Below, in pieces: positions 17,755-25,992 of a DNA stretch of 51,829 nt; the stretch's first letter is position 1, and every line of letters starts with the position of its first letter. The notes below the pieces were generated by a model. The model was not told the DNA's origin. It ran no database searches and was given only the letters and a program-made list of their open reading frames with translations. The DNA is from an uncultured Bacteroidota bacterium (GTDB lineage: Bacteria > Bacteroidota > Bacteroidia > Flavobacteriales > Flavobacteriaceae). The DNA is taken from the NCBI GenBank assembly GCA_902519955.1, contig CABYMF010000007.1, forward strand, positions 1-51,829, written 5' to 3'. The position numbers and the translations under genes were made by a program.

Positions 17755-17762
17755 TATATTTG
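17755..17762 (+). promoter_or_regulatory. candidate tRNA-Val -7 box
   Basis: TATATTTG ends 7 nt before the tRNA 5' end, as expected for a tRNA promoter with a short 5' leader to be removed by RNase P. There is no clear TTG at -33, where the hairpin 17733-17752 lies instead. Confidence 0.5.
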
Positions 17763-17769
17763 CTTTTCC

Positions 17770-17843
17770 GTTCCGGTAACTCAGGGGTTTAGAGTGCCAC
17801 CTTGACAGGGTGGAAGTCGTAGGTTCAAATCCTACTCGGAACA
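17770..17843 (+). tRNA. tRNA-Val (anticodon GAC)
   Basis: A complete 74-nt cloverleaf without encoded CCA. The acceptor stem is GTTCCGG / TCGGAAC (one G-T pair), the D stem ACTC/GAGT, the anticodon stem CCACC/GGTGG with loop TTGACAG (anticodon GAC at 17804-17806), the variable loop is 5 nt, the T stem GTAGG/CCTAC with loop TTCAAAT, and the discriminator is A (17843). The gene is followed after 22 nt by the ATG of the small membrane protein. Confidence 0.95.
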
Positions 17844-17865
17844 CTTAGCTTTGGTAATACCTACT

Positions 17866-18300
17866 ATGACAAAAAAAATATTTATAACACCAATATTTAC
17901 TCTGGGAATTATTTTTATTGTTCTTGCATTAAGATGGATGCTAGTTGATGAGCCTTGGTTGATTGATAAAGTTGCAAACGAAGAAAGGCTTAATATGACT
18001 TTCGATCAATTATTTAGTGAAGAAATTAATGAGACTCTCCCGGGTTACCTTAAGCAAATCTATCGTTTCTTTGGTCTTTGGGTTTCTATAATTGGTATTT
18101 TTATAGTTTCTTTTGCTAAAACAAAATTTATTGAAAACAAAGCCTTTGCAAGAAACTTACTGATTTGTATTGGATTAATGGTAATATCTGCTCAGACACT
18201 GGCATATATCCTTATCCCAAGCTCTCCTTTTATTTACCTTGGTTGGGGAAGTATTCTTATGTTTTTAATCTCATTATGGGGTTATAAAAAACTGTCTTAA
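17866..18300 (+). CDS. small four-helix membrane protein of unknown function
   Basis: A 144-residue protein with four hydrophobic segments: about 8-25, 64-82, 91-112 and 119-138. A polar loop after the first helix contains WLIDKVANEERLNMTFDQLF. I do not recognise the family with confidence, though the topology resembles small DUF4345/DoxX-like membrane proteins. I chose ATG 17866 over the TTG at 17851 because the former leaves a normal spacing to the tRNA. It overlaps the convergent dehydratase gene by 27 bp. Confidence 0.75.
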   Translation: MTKKIFITPIFTLGIIFIVLALRWMLVDEPWLIDKVANEERLNMTFDQLFSEEINETLPGYLKQIYRFFGLWVSIIGIFIVSFAKTKFIENKAFARNLLICIGLMVISAQTLAYILIPSSPFIYLGWGSILMFLISLWGYKKLS

Positions 18301-19239
18301 AAAAGGAATATTATCTAAATCTATATTACCACCTGTAATAACAACTCCGATTTTTTTTCCTTTAAACTCATCTTTATTTTTTATGATTCCAGCTAGTGGA
18401 AGCGAACAAGATGGTTCACATATTATCTTAAGTCGTTGCCAAATTAATTTCATTGAATCAATTATCTCATTCTCTGTAATTCTTATAATTTTTTTTACTT
18501 CATCAAGAATAATAGGAAAATTTTTATCTCCAAGCTGAGTTCGTAAACCATCGGCAATAGTGTTGGTAGTAATATTAGTCTCAATTTTACCACTTATTAA
18601 AGATCTGTAGGCATCATCTACTTCAAAAGGTTCTGTCCCAATTATTGAGCAATTATCTCCAAAATATTTTGCTACTAAGGCACTTCCGGCTATGAGACCT
18701 CCACCACCTATTGGAACTAATATATGATCAAAAGAACCATATTGTTCAATAAGCTCTTTAGATGCAGTACCTTGTCCTATTATTACATCTAAATTATTGG
18801 AAGGATGAATAAAAGTAGCACTCTTAGAATGCACTAGATCTTTTGCTGCAGCTTCTCTAGCTTCAAGATTTGATTCACATTCAATTAACTCCCCGCCATA
18901 ACCTTTAACAGCCTCTTTTTTTATTTCTGGAGCATTTGAAGGCATAACTATGTATGCCTTTATTCCAATTTTTTTTGCAGCGAGTGAAATTGCCTGAGCA
19001 TGATTCCCTGAAGAGTGAGTAACAACACCGTTACATTTCTGCTCGTCAGAGAGTTTAAGAATTGCATTTGCTGCCCCTCTCATTTTAAATGCACCCATTT
19101 TTTGAAAATTTTCACATTTAAAATAAACTTCAGCACCTGTTATTTCATTAATGTAACTTGATGTTAATACAGGAGTGTTATGAATAAATGGTTTAATACG
19201 ATTATGACAATCTATTAAATCTAATTTTTTTATTTCCAT
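18274..19239 (-). CDS. threonine dehydratase / serine racemase-like PLP enzyme
   Basis: A 321-residue fold-type II PLP enzyme. FKCENFQKMGAFKMRGA contains the Schiff-base lysine, SSGNHAQA is the substrate-carboxylate loop, and GGGGLIAGSA is the phosphate-binding glycine loop. It has no C-terminal ACT regulatory domain, so it resembles catabolic threonine/serine dehydratases or serine racemases rather than IlvA. It overlaps the upstream thioredoxin-like gene by 10 bp and the convergent membrane-protein gene by 27 bp. Confidence 0.9.
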   Translation of the reverse strand: MEIKKLDLIDCHNRIKPFIHNTPVLTSSYINEITGAEVYFKCENFQKMGAFKMRGAANAILKLSDEQKCNGVVTHSSGNHAQAISLAAKKIGIKAYIVMPSNAPEIKKEAVKGYGGELIECESNLEAREAAAKDLVHSKSATFIHPSNNLDVIIGQGTASKELIEQYGSFDHILVPIGGGGLIAGSALVAKYFGDNCSIIGTEPFEVDDAYRSLISGKIETNITTNTIADGLRTQLGDKNFPIILDEVKKIIRITENEIIDSMKLIWQRLKIICEPSCSLPLAGIIKNKDEFKGKKIGVVITGGNIDLDNIPFLRQFFITP

Positions 19240-19784
19240 TTTATATTACAACCAATACTTGGTTTTTGTAGATCATTATTTACAACACAATTTATAAGAC
19301 AATCAATTGCATTTTTAATGTCATTACCATTGGATTCAATTTCGTTTCCTGGTCTCGAATCGTCAAGTTGTCCTCTGTAAACTAACTTAAGGTTGTCATC
19401 ATACAAATAAAAATCAGGAGTACATGCTGCATCATATGCCTTGGCTACTTCTTGACTCTCATCATACAAATACGGGAAATTAAAATCATTTTCAATAGCA
19501 TTTGTTTTCATTTTTTCAGGACTATCCTCAGGATAATTATCAACATCATTACTAGAGATAGCAATAAATTTTATTTGATCACTTTGGTATTGTTTAGCCA
19601 ATTTACTTATTGTAGGATTTACATGCTTAACATATGGACAATGATTACAGATAAACATTATAACTGTTCCAACTGTGCCTTTGTTTTCTGCAAGCGAAAA
19701 AGTAGAATCAGAAGTCACATCTAATAGATTAAAATCAGGTGCTTTACTTCCTAAAGATATCATGTTTGACAGAGTTCTTGCCAT
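19230..19784 (-). CDS. thioredoxin-fold (AhpC/TSA-type) protein with CNHC motif
   Basis: A 184-residue redoxin-family protein. PDFNLLDVTSDSTFSLAENKG leads to the redox site MFICNHCPYVKHV, a C-x-x-C motif at the start of the first helix. The C-terminal region resembles the peroxiredoxin-like thioredoxin group with a Gly-Gln-Leu-Asp-Asp-Ser-Arg-Pro signature (RGQLDDSRPGN). It is probably a cytoplasmic thiol-disulfide protein, as no signal peptide is seen. The partner is unknown. It is the first gene of a minus pair with the dehydratase and is divergent from ppc. Confidence 0.87.
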   Translation of the reverse strand: MARTLSNMISLGSKAPDFNLLDVTSDSTFSLAENKGTVGTVIMFICNHCPYVKHVNPTISKLAKQYQSDQIKFIAISSNDVDNYPEDSPEKMKTNAIENDFNFPYLYDESQEVAKAYDAACTPDFYLYDDNLKLVYRGQLDDSRPGNEIESNGNDIKNAIDCLINCVVNNDLQKPSIGCNIKWK

Positions 19785-19820
19785 AATTATATCTAATATA
19801 AAAAAAGTTCCTATTACAGG

Positions 19821-19834
19821 GGTATTACAATACC
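19821..19834. promoter_or_regulatory. palindrome upstream of ppc (possible operator)
   Basis: GGTATT-AC-AATACC is a perfect inverted repeat with 6-bp arms. It lies where the -33 element of the ppc promoter would be (the -7 box is at 19853-19860), so a bound protein could block or assist transcription. A smaller palindrome GTTAA-GTA-TTAAC lies at 19844-19856. Confidence 0.4.
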
Positions 19835-19852
19835 TATTAAATTGTTAAGTAT

Positions 19853-19860
19853 TAACTTTG
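19853..19860 (+). promoter_or_regulatory. candidate ppc -7 box
   Basis: TAACTTTG matches TAnnTTTG and ends 20 nt before the ppc ATG. No good TTG is present 17-20 nt upstream, where the 19821-19834 palindrome sits instead. Confidence 0.5.
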
Positions 19861-19880
19861 TATTTAATCATGCTATTTAA

Positions 19881-22454
19881 ATGAACAAATTAACAAAAAA
19901 AGAAAGATTTCAAGAAAGTGTTCTTTCAAGGTTTCATGTCTACAATAGTATTTTCTCTACTCTTCCCTACGATGGTATTTCAGACACTGGAAACCTACTG
20001 CCAATTTTTACTGAATTTTGTAAACTGGGATATGCTAAAAAATTAGATCCTAAGACTATAGTTGAAGATTTTTTTTCAAAATACTGTGAAGAATATTCAG
20101 ATGAAAATAAGATATCCTTAATTTTTAGGTTTATACAATATGTGGAAAGACAGGTAGTACTTTTTGATGCTATAGAAGATGCATCATTTACCAAAGTAAA
20201 TAATGTTGATGGAATAGGGACCATAAGGAACCTTAGAGAATTAGTTGAATCTTCCAATAAAAAGAAAGAATTAAGAAAATACCTAAAATCATTTAAAATT
20301 AAACCTGTCTTAACTGCACATCCAACTCAGTTTTATCCTGGTTCAGTGCTTGGGATAATTACAGATCTTGCTAATTCAATCGAAAATAATGATTTAACCG
20401 AAATTAAAAATCTATTATCACAGCTGGGTAAAACACCTTTCTTTAAACAAAAGAAACCCACTCCTTATGATGAAGCAGTAAGTCTATCCTGGTATTTAGA
20501 AAATGTATTTTATTATTCTGTTAGTAATATTTTTAAATATGTGAAATCAAATATTTTTGATAATAAATATGAGCATTTTGATCTGATATCAATCGGTTTT
20601 TGGCCTGGAGGTGATAGAGATGGAAACCCATTTGTTACATCTGAGATTACATCTAAAACTGCAAAAAAATTAAGGAGTGATATTATAAAGAATTACTATA
20701 GAGATGTTAGGGTTTTGAGAAGGAAATTAACTTTCAAAAAAATTGAAGAAGTGATTGTTGAAATAGAAGATTCGTTATGGGTCAGTATTTTTGAAACAAA
20801 TAAAGAACCTAAAATTAAATTAGAAGTTTTAAAGGAAAAACTAAACTTTATTAAAGAGACTTTATTAAAGGAGCATAAATCTTTATTTCTAGATGAACTT
20901 CAAGACCTTATTGATAAGGTAAATATTTTTGGTTATCATTTTGCCACACTTGATATTAGACAAGACTCAACTATTCATTCGGATGTATTTAAAGAGATTA
21001 TTAAAACTTATTTTAAAAAACAACTTAGAGGGAAATATGAAAACCTTTCGGAAGAAAAAAAGATACAAATTCTATCACGCTTAGATGTCAGAATCAATTC
21101 AAATAAATTTCAAAATAATCTTGCAAAATCTACAATAGAATCAATTGAAATAATAAGTCAAATTCAAAAATCAAATGGAGAAAAAGGATGTCATAGATAT
21201 ATTATTAGTAATAATTACTCTTCTGTAAATATTATTGAAGTTTTTACTATGATTAGATTAACACTAGGTAATAATTTTAATGTAGATATTGTACCCCTTT
21301 TTGAATCTATTTCAGATCTAGAAAACGCAAGCATTATTATGGATAAGATATATTCTAACAAACCTTATATAAATCATCTTAAAAGAAGAGGTGATATACA
21401 AAATATTATGCTTGGTTTTTCTGATGGAACAAAAGATGGAGGATACCTTACTGCTAACTGGAGTATTCTTAAAGCCAAAGAATCTTTAACAAAGGTTTCA
21501 AGAAAATATGGAATAAAAGTTGTTTTTTTTGATGGAAGAGGTGGCCCCCCAGCAAGAGGTGGTGGAAATACTCATCAATTTTACAGTTCATTAGGAGATT
21601 TTATTGAGTCAGATGAAATACAGTTAACTGTTCAAGGTCAAACCATAAGTTCAAATTTTGGTACAATTAAATCTTCTCAATATAACATGGAACAATTGAT
21701 TAGTTCTGGAATAAAAAATAGAATTTTATCAAACCCTGAAGTTTTTAATAAGAGAAATAGAAAAACTATTGAGAAGCTCTCATCAATTAGTTATAATTCA
21801 TACAAAGAGTTTAAAAGCCATCCTTCATTTATACCTTATTTGCAAAAAATGAGTACAATTAAATACTATTCAAAAACTAATATTGGAAGTAGGCCATCAA
21901 AAAGGGGTAATAAAATTGAAGAATTTAATTTTAATAAATTAAGAGCTATTCCTTTTGTTGGAAGTTGGAATCAGCTCAAACAAAATGTTCCAGGATTTTA
22001 TGGATTAGGAACATCAATTAATTATTTCTACAAGAAGAACAAAATCAAAGATGTAAGACTACTTTATCAGGAGGTCCCCTTTTTTAGAGCTCTTATTTCT
22101 AATAGCATGATGAGCTTAACAAAATCTTTCTTTGAACTTACTTCATATATGAGTAAAGATGAAGAGTTTGGAGAATTTTGGAAAATAATTCATGATGAAT
22201 ATCAGCTAACAAAAAAGATGCTACTTAAGATTTCTAATTTTAAGGAGTTGATGGAAAATGAACCTGCAAATAAATTATCTATTACAACAAGAGAAAATAT
22301 TGTTATGCCATTAATTACAATTCAACAATATGCTATTCAAATTGTAAAAGAAATTGAATCTGGACGAAATAATGATATTGATAAATCTGTTTATGAAAAG
22401 ATTATAACGAGATCACTTTACGGAAATATTAATGCAAGTAGAAACTCTGCCTAA
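19881..22454 (+). CDS. ppc: phosphoenolpyruvate carboxylase
   Basis: PEP carboxylase adds bicarbonate to PEP to make oxaloacetate, refilling the TCA cycle. The 857-residue protein shows the active-site LTAHPTQ (H147), FWPGGDRDGNPFVT, the GYHFATLDIRQDS stretch, and the glycine-rich loop FDGRGGPPARGGGNTHQFY. In that loop the residue before GRGG is D551, where the E. coli enzyme has a His (FHGRGG). I recall the same form in other Bacteroidota, so it is more likely a lineage feature than damage. Length is near the family norm (about 880). It is apparently a single gene with its own promoter. Confidence 0.95.
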   Translation: MNKLTKKERFQESVLSRFHVYNSIFSTLPYDGISDTGNLLPIFTEFCKLGYAKKLDPKTIVEDFFSKYCEEYSDENKISLIFRFIQYVERQVVLFDAIEDASFTKVNNVDGIGTIRNLRELVESSNKKKELRKYLKSFKIKPVLTAHPTQFYPGSVLGIITDLANSIENNDLTEIKNLLSQLGKTPFFKQKKPTPYDEAVSLSWYLENVFYYSVSNIFKYVKSNIFDNKYEHFDLISIGFWPGGDRDGNPFVTSEITSKTAKKLRSDIIKNYYRDVRVLRRKLTFKKIEEVIVEIEDSLWVSIFETNKEPKIKLEVLKEKLNFIKETLLKEHKSLFLDELQDLIDKVNIFGYHFATLDIRQDSTIHSDVFKEIIKTYFKKQLRGKYENLSEEKKIQILSRLDVRINSNKFQNNLAKSTIESIEIISQIQKSNGEKGCHRYIISNNYSSVNIIEVFTMIRLTLGNNFNVDIVPLFESISDLENASIIMDKIYSNKPYINHLKRRGDIQNIMLGFSDGTKDGGYLTANWSILKAKESLTKVSRKYGIKVVFFDGRGGPPARGGGNTHQFYSSLGDFIESDEIQLTVQGQTISSNFGTIKSSQYNMEQLISSGIKNRILSNPEVFNKRNRKTIEKLSSISYNSYKEFKSHPSFIPYLQKMSTIKYYSKTNIGSRPSKRGNKIEEFNFNKLRAIPFVGSWNQLKQNVPGFYGLGTSINYFYKKNKIKDVRLLYQEVPFFRALISNSMMSLTKSFFELTSYMSKDEEFGEFWKIIHDEYQLTKKMLLKISNFKELMENEPANKLSITTRENIVMPLITIQQYAIQIVKEIESGRNNDIDKSVYEKIITRSLYGNINASRNSA

Positions 22455-22493
22455 CTTTTTCTATATTTATTAATTAACTTAAAACAAATTAAT

Positions 22494-22985
22494 ATGAAAA
22501 AATATATCTTACTTATTGTAACAATGATTATCTCATGTGATACACCAGTTGAAGAAACTCAAGGTTTTGGGTTTTGGGCTGGAGATGAAAACGAAACTTT
22601 TGTAGCCGGACCATCAGAAACAACTGAATTATATAACCAGTTTATAGATGCTCATAATAATCAAGATGTTGAGGCGGTTGGTGCACTTTTATCGGATGAT
22701 CTTGTGATTTATTATTCAGATGGAAATATTGTTGAGGATAAATCAACTCATTTAGAGGGACTTCAATCCTGGTTCGAAGAAACTAATCCATCTTTTAATC
22801 CTTTCTGGGGTATGCCTTATGTTGGAGTAGATAATGGTGAAACATGGATGATAGCAGGACACCAAACTGTAACAACAGTTGATGGTGTTGAAACTTCAGC
22901 AGGGACAATGTTGGATATTCAATTTACAGATGGTCTGGTAAGCACAATAATTATTTACAGTAGAGCAACTCAGCCTTCAGAATAA
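22494..22985 (+). CDS. NTF2-like (SnoaL-type) lipoprotein
   Basis: A 163-residue protein with a lipoprotein signal (KKYILLIVTMIISCD, lipid-bearing Cys at residue 15). An NTF2/SnoaL-like domain follows, starting near TTELYNQFIDAHNNQDVEAVGALLSDDLVIYY. Such domains are cone-shaped barrels that bind or convert small molecules, and the function here is unknown. It would be anchored in the envelope. It is followed by the DUF456 gene after 4 bp. Confidence 0.78.
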   Translation: MKKYILLIVTMIISCDTPVEETQGFGFWAGDENETFVAGPSETTELYNQFIDAHNNQDVEAVGALLSDDLVIYYSDGNIVEDKSTHLEGLQSWFEETNPSFNPFWGMPYVGVDNGETWMIAGHQTVTTVDGVETSAGTMLDIQFTDGLVSTIIIYSRATQPSE

Positions 22986-22989
22986 TAAA

Positions 22990-23487
22990 TTGGATTTATT
23001 CTTATTAACAATAGGCTTTCTATTCTGTCTGATTGGAATATTTGGAAGCTTTTTACCAATTATACCTGGCCCATTAACTGCTTGGCTAGGTATTTTAATT
23101 TTGAATTTAACCTCAGTAGTTGAGTTCAACTTAAACTTTGTTTTAATAACACTAACTGTTGCAGTATCAGTTGGAATTTTAGATTACTTAATACCAATTT
23201 TAGGTGTTAAAAAGTTAGGGGGTACTAGATCTGGACAAGTAGGAACAACAATTGGACTAATATTATCATTAATTATTCTTGGCCCTGTTGGAATCATTCT
23301 TGGCCCCTTTTTAGGTGCTCTATTTGGTGAAATGTTCAATAATAAATCCTTTAAAAGATCTCTTAAACCTGCTTTTGGGTCATTTATAGGAGTTATTGCT
23401 GGAAGTATTATTAAGTTTTTAATAAGTCTTAGTTTCTTGTTCTTTTATTTTGACATTTTTTGGGGATACAGAGAAAGTTTTTTTTAA
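22990..23487 (+). CDS. DUF456 membrane protein
   Basis: A 165-residue integral membrane protein of the DUF456 family: FGSFLPIIPGPLTAWLGIL near the N-terminus, then a GVKKLGGTRSGQVGTTIGL segment and LGPFLGALFGEMF, with about five hydrophobic helices. The glycine-rich repeats resemble glycine-zipper packing. The function of the family is unknown. The only usable start is TTG 22990, 4 bp after the lipoprotein stop; no ATG fits. Confidence 0.82.
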   Translation: MDLFLLTIGFLFCLIGIFGSFLPIIPGPLTAWLGILILNLTSVVEFNLNFVLITLTVAVSVGILDYLIPILGVKKLGGTRSGQVGTTIGLILSLIILGPVGIILGPFLGALFGEMFNNKSFKRSLKPAFGSFIGVIAGSIIKFLISLSFLFFYFDIFWGYRESFF

Positions 23488-23519
23488 ATTTCCTAAATTG
23501 ATAAGGTCAATTAATAAAT

Positions 23520-24011
23520 TTGAAAAAATTTGAAAAAAAATATATAGCCTCATGGACTGATCTTGATCCAAACTGGCATGTTGCTAATCATGCATATATA
23601 AAATATGCTGCTGATACCCGTGTTTCTTTCTTTTCTGAACTAAAACTTGATAGAGATAAATTTAATGATCTAAATATTGGTCCTGTTTTGTTTTATGAAC
23701 ATATGCACTACTTCAAAGAGATAATGATGGGAGATGAGTTTTTAATCAATATTGAGATAAATGGATATAGTGATGATGCAAGATTTTTCACAATACTTCA
23801 AAATTTTTATGATCAGAATGGAATCCATTTAGCTCATTTAGATTTAGCTTTTGGAATTATGGACACTAAACTTAGGAAACTTGTTTCTATGCCTAAAGAT
23901 TCATTTGAAATTTTTAAATTAGGTCCAAAATCTAAATCATTTAAGATAATTACAAAAGAAGATTTGAGGAGGCATGGTAAGTATCCAATAAACATGAATG
24001 ACAAGCAGTAA
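23520..24011 (+). CDS. acyl-CoA thioesterase-like hotdog protein
   Basis: A 163-residue 4HBT-type hotdog protein. TDLDPNWHVANHAYIKYAADTR holds the acid and histidine typical of the YbgC/FcbC-like active-site loop, followed by a HYFKEIMMGDEFLINIEI beta-strand region. It probably hydrolyses an acyl-CoA thioester. The start is TTG 23520, which gives the normal N-terminus, with no alternative ATG. Its 3' end lies just upstream of the acetate uptake genes. Confidence 0.85.
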   Translation: MKKFEKKYIASWTDLDPNWHVANHAYIKYAADTRVSFFSELKLDRDKFNDLNIGPVLFYEHMHYFKEIMMGDEFLINIEINGYSDDARFFTILQNFYDQNGIHLAHLDLAFGIMDTKLRKLVSMPKDSFEIFKLGPKSKSFKIITKEDLRRHGKYPINMNDKQ

Positions 24012-24078
24012 TAATGAAGTATTATTATTTTTTACGTTATTAATTTTAATTGATACTTTAACACAAAATGAAAATAAA

Positions 24079-24321
24079 ATGAAGGAAAAATATTGGAAAA
24101 AAAATATTATTTATCTACGAATATTACTAAGTATTTGGTTTATCTCATCTTTTGGGCTTGGAATTTTATTTGCTGAAAATCTTAACTCAATTTTTTTAGG
24201 AGGTTTTCCACTTGGGTTTTGGTTTGCACAACAGGGGTCAATCTACGTATTTGTAATAATAATTTTCATATATGTCTATTTGATGAACAAATTAGATAAA
24301 GAACACGATCTAGAAGAATAA
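24079..24321 (+). CDS. DUF4212 small subunit of sodium/solute symporter
   Basis: An 80-residue protein with two membrane helices and the family core YWKKN...WFISSFGLGILFAENL and GGFPLGFWFAQQGSIYVFV. DUF4212 proteins are encoded just before SSSF permeases of the acetate/ActP-like class and are taken as the small subunit. I chose ATG 24079; an ATG further up at 23998 would add 27 atypical residues and overlap the thioesterase gene. The gap to the symporter start is 1 bp. Confidence 0.88.
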   Translation: MKEKYWKKNIIYLRILLSIWFISSFGLGILFAENLNSIFLGGFPLGFWFAQQGSIYVFVIIIFIYVYLMNKLDKEHDLEE

Positions 24322-24322
24322 T

Positions 24323-25990
24323 ATGGATGCGCAATTTTGGACATATTTATTAGTTGGTGTAACCTTTTCGCTTTATATAGGAATAGCAATATGGTCTAGA
24401 GCTCAAAGTACAAAAGAATTTTATGTTGCTGGAGGAGGTATTCATCCTGTCATAAATGGAATGGCAACAGCAGCTGATTGGATGTCTGCTGCTTCTTTTA
24501 TATCTATGGCTGGTATAATATCATTCCTTGGTTATGGAGGTTCTCAATATTTGATGGGTTGGACAGGTGGATATGTTTTATTAGCATTATGTTTAGCTCC
24601 TTACCTTCGAAAATTTGGCAAGTTTACCGTTCCTGATTTTATTGGTGAAAGATACTATTCTCAAACAGCTAGAACAGTAGCATTAATTTGTGCAATCTTC
24701 ATTTCATTTACATACGTTGTTGGTCAAATGAAAGGTGTAGGTGTTGCATTTTCAAGATTTTTAGAAATACCATATGATTTAGGAGTTGTTATTGGTATTG
24801 GTATTGTTTTTTTCTATGCTGTACTAGGAGGAATGAAAGGAATTACTTACACTCAAGTTGCGCAGTACTGTGTTTTAATATTTGCATTTACTGTACCAGC
24901 AATATTTATTTCTCTTCAGGCCACCGGAAATCCAATACCCCAAGTCGGATTTGGAAGTAAAACATTAGATGGAGTATATCTATTAGAAAATTTAAATCAA
25001 TTATCGGTAGATCTTGGATTTGAAAAATATACTGATATTAATAGAACAACACTAATAAATGTTTTCTTTATTACTGCAGCTCTTATGTTTGGAACAGCTG
25101 GACTTCCTCATGTAATTGTAAGATTTTTTACTGTTCCAAAAGTTAGAGATGCAAGAATCTCTGCAGGATGGGCTTTACTATTTATATCATTACTTTACAC
25201 AACAGCTCCCGCAGTCGCTGCCTTTGCTAAAGTGAATTTAATTAATACGGTATCAAATGCTAAATATGCTGAAATGCCTCAATGGTTTAAAAATTGGGAG
25301 AACACTGGACTCCTTGAATTTGATGATAAAAATGCAGACGGAGTTATTCAATATGTCGCAGATACTGAAGTTAATGAATTAACTATAGATAGAGATATTA
25401 TGGTTTTAGCGAATCCAGAAATTGCTGATTTACCAGCTTGGGTAATTGGACTAATAGTTGCTGGAGGGCTTGCTGCAGCACTTTCAACAGCTGCTGGATT
25501 ACTTCTGGTTATCTCAACATCTATTTCACACGATCTTCTGAAAAAGAATATTAATCCAAATATCTCTGAAAAAGGGGAATTATGGGCTGCAAGAATTTCT
25601 ATAGCTGTAGCAGTTGTAGCCGCAGGTCTTGCAGGGCTTAATCCACCTGGTTTCGTTGCAGAGGTTGTTGCCCTAGCATTTGGTTTGGCTGCCTCTTCTT
25701 TTTTCCCTGCAATTATATTAGGAATATTTGATAAAAAAATGAACAAAGAAGGAGCTTTATCAGGAATGATAGTTGGAATAGTTTTTACAACTATTTATAT
25801 ATTTTATTTTAAACCACAACTTGGAGGCCCTGGTATACCTAAAAACTATTTATTTGGAATTACTCCTGAAGGCATTGGTACAATTGGTATGATTATTAAC
25901 TTTATAGTATCTTTAATTGTTTCAAGATTAACAAAACCAACACCTAATAAAATTAAAGATTTAGTTGAAAGTATAAGATACCCTAAATAG
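24323..25990 (+). CDS. sodium:solute symporter, large subunit (probable acetate/monocarboxylate uptake)
   Basis: A 555-residue SSSF transporter with about 13 membrane helices. FYVAGGGIHPVINGMATAADWMS and GWTGGYVLLALCLAPYLRKFG are typical of the ActP-like group, and the late block AALSTAAGLLLVISTSISHDLL is a sodium-site helix. Next to DUF4212 and acs, the most likely substrate is acetate or a similar short monocarboxylate. That is inferred from context, and the substrate is not readable from sequence. It lies 1 bp after DUF4212 and 2 bp before acs. Confidence 0.9.
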   Translation: MDAQFWTYLLVGVTFSLYIGIAIWSRAQSTKEFYVAGGGIHPVINGMATAADWMSAASFISMAGIISFLGYGGSQYLMGWTGGYVLLALCLAPYLRKFGKFTVPDFIGERYYSQTARTVALICAIFISFTYVVGQMKGVGVAFSRFLEIPYDLGVVIGIGIVFFYAVLGGMKGITYTQVAQYCVLIFAFTVPAIFISLQATGNPIPQVGFGSKTLDGVYLLENLNQLSVDLGFEKYTDINRTTLINVFFITAALMFGTAGLPHVIVRFFTVPKVRDARISAGWALLFISLLYTTAPAVAAFAKVNLINTVSNAKYAEMPQWFKNWENTGLLEFDDKNADGVIQYVADTEVNELTIDRDIMVLANPEIADLPAWVIGLIVAGGLAAALSTAAGLLLVISTSISHDLLKKNINPNISEKGELWAARISIAVAVVAAGLAGLNPPGFVAEVVALAFGLAASSFFPAIILGIFDKKMNKEGALSGMIVGIVFTTIYIFYFKPQLGGPGIPKNYLFGITPEGIGTIGMIINFIVSLIVSRLTKPTPNKIKDLVESIRYPK

Positions 25991-25992
25991 AT

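Noticed and set aside
17635-17769. Group I intron within a tRNA-Val gene
   Set aside because: The gap is far too short for a group I intron, and no matching 3' half (T arm and ATCACCC) follows; the downstream T arm belongs to the separate tRNA with its own acceptor stem.
22455-22493. Terminator after ppc
   Set aside because: The sequence is T-rich but I see no stem of useful length.
24894-25990. Minus-strand open frames opposite the symporter gene
   Set aside because: Ala/Ser-rich antisense shadows of membrane-protein coding sequence with no start signal or recognisable motif.
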